Shown here piece by piece: positions 62,804 through 64,000 of a DNA stretch of 64,000 nt. A model generated the notes under the pieces. That model was not told the origin of the DNA, did no database searches, and saw only the letters and a list, made by a program, of their open reading frames with translations. This DNA comes from Micromonospora lupini. Its GTDB lineage: Bacteria > Actinomycetota > Actinomycetes > Mycobacteriales > Micromonosporaceae. Each line of letters starts with the position of its first letter. Positions within the stretch are counted from its first letter, which is position 1. The stretch covers positions 1,054,001-1,118,000 of the forward strand of contig NZ_JAPENL010000001.1 in NCBI RefSeq assembly GCF_026342015.1, given 5' to 3'. The position numbers were made by a program, and so were the translations under genes.

Positions 62804-63544
62804 ATGGACTTCCCGCCGCACCTGGGCAGCATGCCGATGCACGCGATCACCGAGATCCACGGCGAACCGGGCCTGCTGGAGCGCTTCCGGCTGGAGGTCG
62901 AGCGCTTCGACGACGCCGAACGAGCCCGCCTGACCGCCGCGCTCGACCTGGCCGCCGAGCTGCACCGCGACGACAGGCGGGTCCGCGAGCCGTACCTCAA
63001 CCACCTGCTGCGGGTGGCCATCCGGCTGATGCACCACTACCAGGTCCGCGACGTCGACGTGATCGTCGCCGGCCTGCTGCACGACGCGGTGGAGGACCAT
63101 CCGGCCGAGCTGGCCGACCTGGCCGACCTGGCCGACGACGGCAACGACCCGACCGGGGCGGCGCTGGCCGCGCTCGCCGCGCGGTTCGGGCCGCGGGTGG
63201 CCACCCTGGTCGCCGCCGTCACCAATCCGGTGTACGACCCGCAGCGCGACCGCAACGTCCAGTACCGGGAGCACCTGGCGGTCAGCCTGGACCGGGAACC
63301 CTGGGCGCGAGTGATCAAGGTGTCGGACTTCACCGACAACGGCGTCGGGGTGATCCACACGATCGGGCCGAAGGTCGTCTCGTCGGCCAAGAAGTACCGG
63401 CCGCTGGTGCCGCTCTTCCGGGATCTGATCGGCCGTCCGGACACCCCGCTGTCGCCGAAGGTGAAGGCGCACATCTTCGGCCAGCTCGACCTTGCCGAGG
63501 AGCGGTTCAGCGCCATCCTCGACCGGCCGGCCCACTCACGCTGA
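62804..63544 (+). CDS. HD-domain protein (RelA/SpoT hydrolase-like)
   Basis: 246 aa. The HD signature is clear: EPYLNHLLRVAIRLMHHYQV, VDVIVAGLLHDAVEDHPAEL (HDxxED) and later ARVIKVSDFTDNGVGVIHTI with the closing Asp. This is a metal-dependent phosphohydrolase fold as in RelA/SpoT-type ppGpp hydrolases, but without synthetase, TGS or ACT domains, so at most a small alarmone hydrolase-like enzyme. Weak RBS before the ATG at 62804. Stands alone; convergent with the next gene. Confidence 0.85.
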   Translation: MDFPPHLGSMPMHAITEIHGEPGLLERFRLEVERFDDAERARLTAALDLAAELHRDDRRVREPYLNHLLRVAIRLMHHYQVRDVDVIVAGLLHDAVEDHPAELADLADLADDGNDPTGAALAALAARFGPRVATLVAAVTNPVYDPQRDRNVQYREHLAVSLDREPWARVIKVSDFTDNGVGVIHTIGPKVVSSAKKYRPLVPLFRDLIGRPDTPLSPKVKAHIFGQLDLAEERFSAILDRPAHSR

Positions 63545-63566
63545 CCCGCCGGGCTCGGCGCGGCGT

Positions 63567-64000
63567 TCACGCGCGGGAGAGCACCGCGACGCGGGCCGCG
63601 TGGACGCTCGGCCGCACCACCTCGTCGGCCACGGCGCGGGCGTACTCGTCGTACGTCAAGGTGGTTGTCGCCTGCTCGCGGCTGAGGGGTTCGGCGACCA
63701 GCCGGTACGCCTGCCCCGCCGCCGGCCCGTCCGGCGTCCCGAACCCGGCCGGCGGGGTCAGCACCGCCCAGTCGAGCGTCGTGGCGGCGAGCGCGGGCAG
63801 GTGCCGGGCGTGCGCCTGGGCGAACGGCGTCAGCGCGGGCGGGAACAGCGTCTCATCGTCCATCAACACGGTGCCGGAGTCGAGCGTCAGTGTGGCGGCC
63901 AGCCCCACCGCCACGAGGCGTCGACGGGGCGCCCGCCAGGTCGCGTCGATGCCGGCGACGATTGCGGCGTAGTAGTCGAGGTCGAAGTCGTCGAACGACT
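63567..64000 (-). CDS. NAD(P)-binding oxidoreductase (partial, start beyond right edge)
   Basis: The minus-strand frame is open from the right edge to the TGA at 63567 and reads FDDFDLDYYAAIVAGIDATW then RLVAVGLAATLTLDSGTVLM, DWAVLTPPAGFGTPD, YRLVAEPLSREQATTTLTYD and EYARAVADEVVRPSVH. This is the C-terminal two thirds of an NmrA/atypical-SDR NAD(P)H-binding protein. An internal ATG at 63914 exists but the reading upstream is clearly coding, so the protein extends past the window. Function not specified. Confidence 0.8.
   Translation of the reverse strand, partial: SFDDFDLDYYAAIVAGIDATWRAPRRRLVAVGLAATLTLDSGTVLMDDETLFPPALTPFAQAHARHLPALAATTLDWAVLTPPAGFGTPDGPAAGQAYRLVAEPLSREQATTTLTYDEYARAVADEVVRPSVHAARVAVLSRA

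Overview
The window looks like chromosomal DNA of a high-GC actinomycete, most likely Micromonosporaceae (Micromonospora-like). The signs are very high GC at third codon positions, many GTG starts, long runs of genes joined by ATGA/GTGA overlaps, and several actinobacterial gene sets. No rRNA, tRNA, transposase or CRISPR array was recognised.

Region 1 (1-15.25 kb, minus strand) is a cobalamin operon of twelve genes in the order cobN, chlI/D, cobO, cobB, cobI, cobM, cbiD, cobL, cbiG-cobJ, a ferredoxin, cobH and cbiX (cut by the left edge). It is preceded by a recognisable cobalamin riboswitch and, between riboswitch and cobN, a 31-codon reading frame. Genes of the aerobic type (cobN, chlI/D) and of the cobalt-early type (cbiD, cbiG, cbiX) share one transcript.

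Region 2 (15.3-16.3 kb) has no convincing gene. It holds strand-asymmetric tandem repeats, a palindrome, and a 25/26-bp repeat that runs into the 3' end of the next gene.

Region 3 (16.3-32.6 kb) is a mixed housekeeping and regulatory stretch: an ECF sigma factor with a membrane partner, a STAND-type regulator (HTH, NB-ARC, TPR), a lipoprotein, helR with a rifamycin-associated element upstream, an aldo/keto reductase, an MFS exporter divergent from a LacI regulator, an esterase, a FUSC protein, an AraC regulator, and a TetR/FAD-monooxygenase divergent pair with a palindromic operator.

Region 4 (32.8-47.5 kb, plus strand) is the most unusual part: a contractile phage-tail-like injection system (cap, sheath, tube, repeat-rich linker protein, LysM/tube adaptor, VgrG-like spike, spike tip, gp25, baseplate J with a C-terminal Asp-box propeller, gpI-like). 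It is flanked on both sides, in the same transcription direction and partly with translational coupling, by membrane proteins. I see no AAA+ ATPase and no tape-measure protein, which canonical extracellular CIS carry.

Region 5 (47.5-62.7 kb) is a pectin/hexuronate utilisation locus. LacI, the sugar-binding lipoprotein, two permeases, a DUF624-like membrane protein and a PmoA-family protein read leftwards. Gfo/Idh/MocA, uxaC, an L-fuconate-dehydratase-like enolase, a fructuronate reductase-like enzyme and a second Gfo/Idh/MocA read rightwards from the same control region, which carries two matching LacI-type operators. A secreted pectate lyase lies further downstream. Released uronates would be imported, isomerised, reduced and dehydrated to a 2-keto-3-deoxy sugar acid. 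The importer's ATPase is not in the window.

Region 6 (62.65-64 kb) holds a nested inverted repeat, an HD-domain protein and a partial NAD(P)-binding oxidoreductase cut by the right edge.
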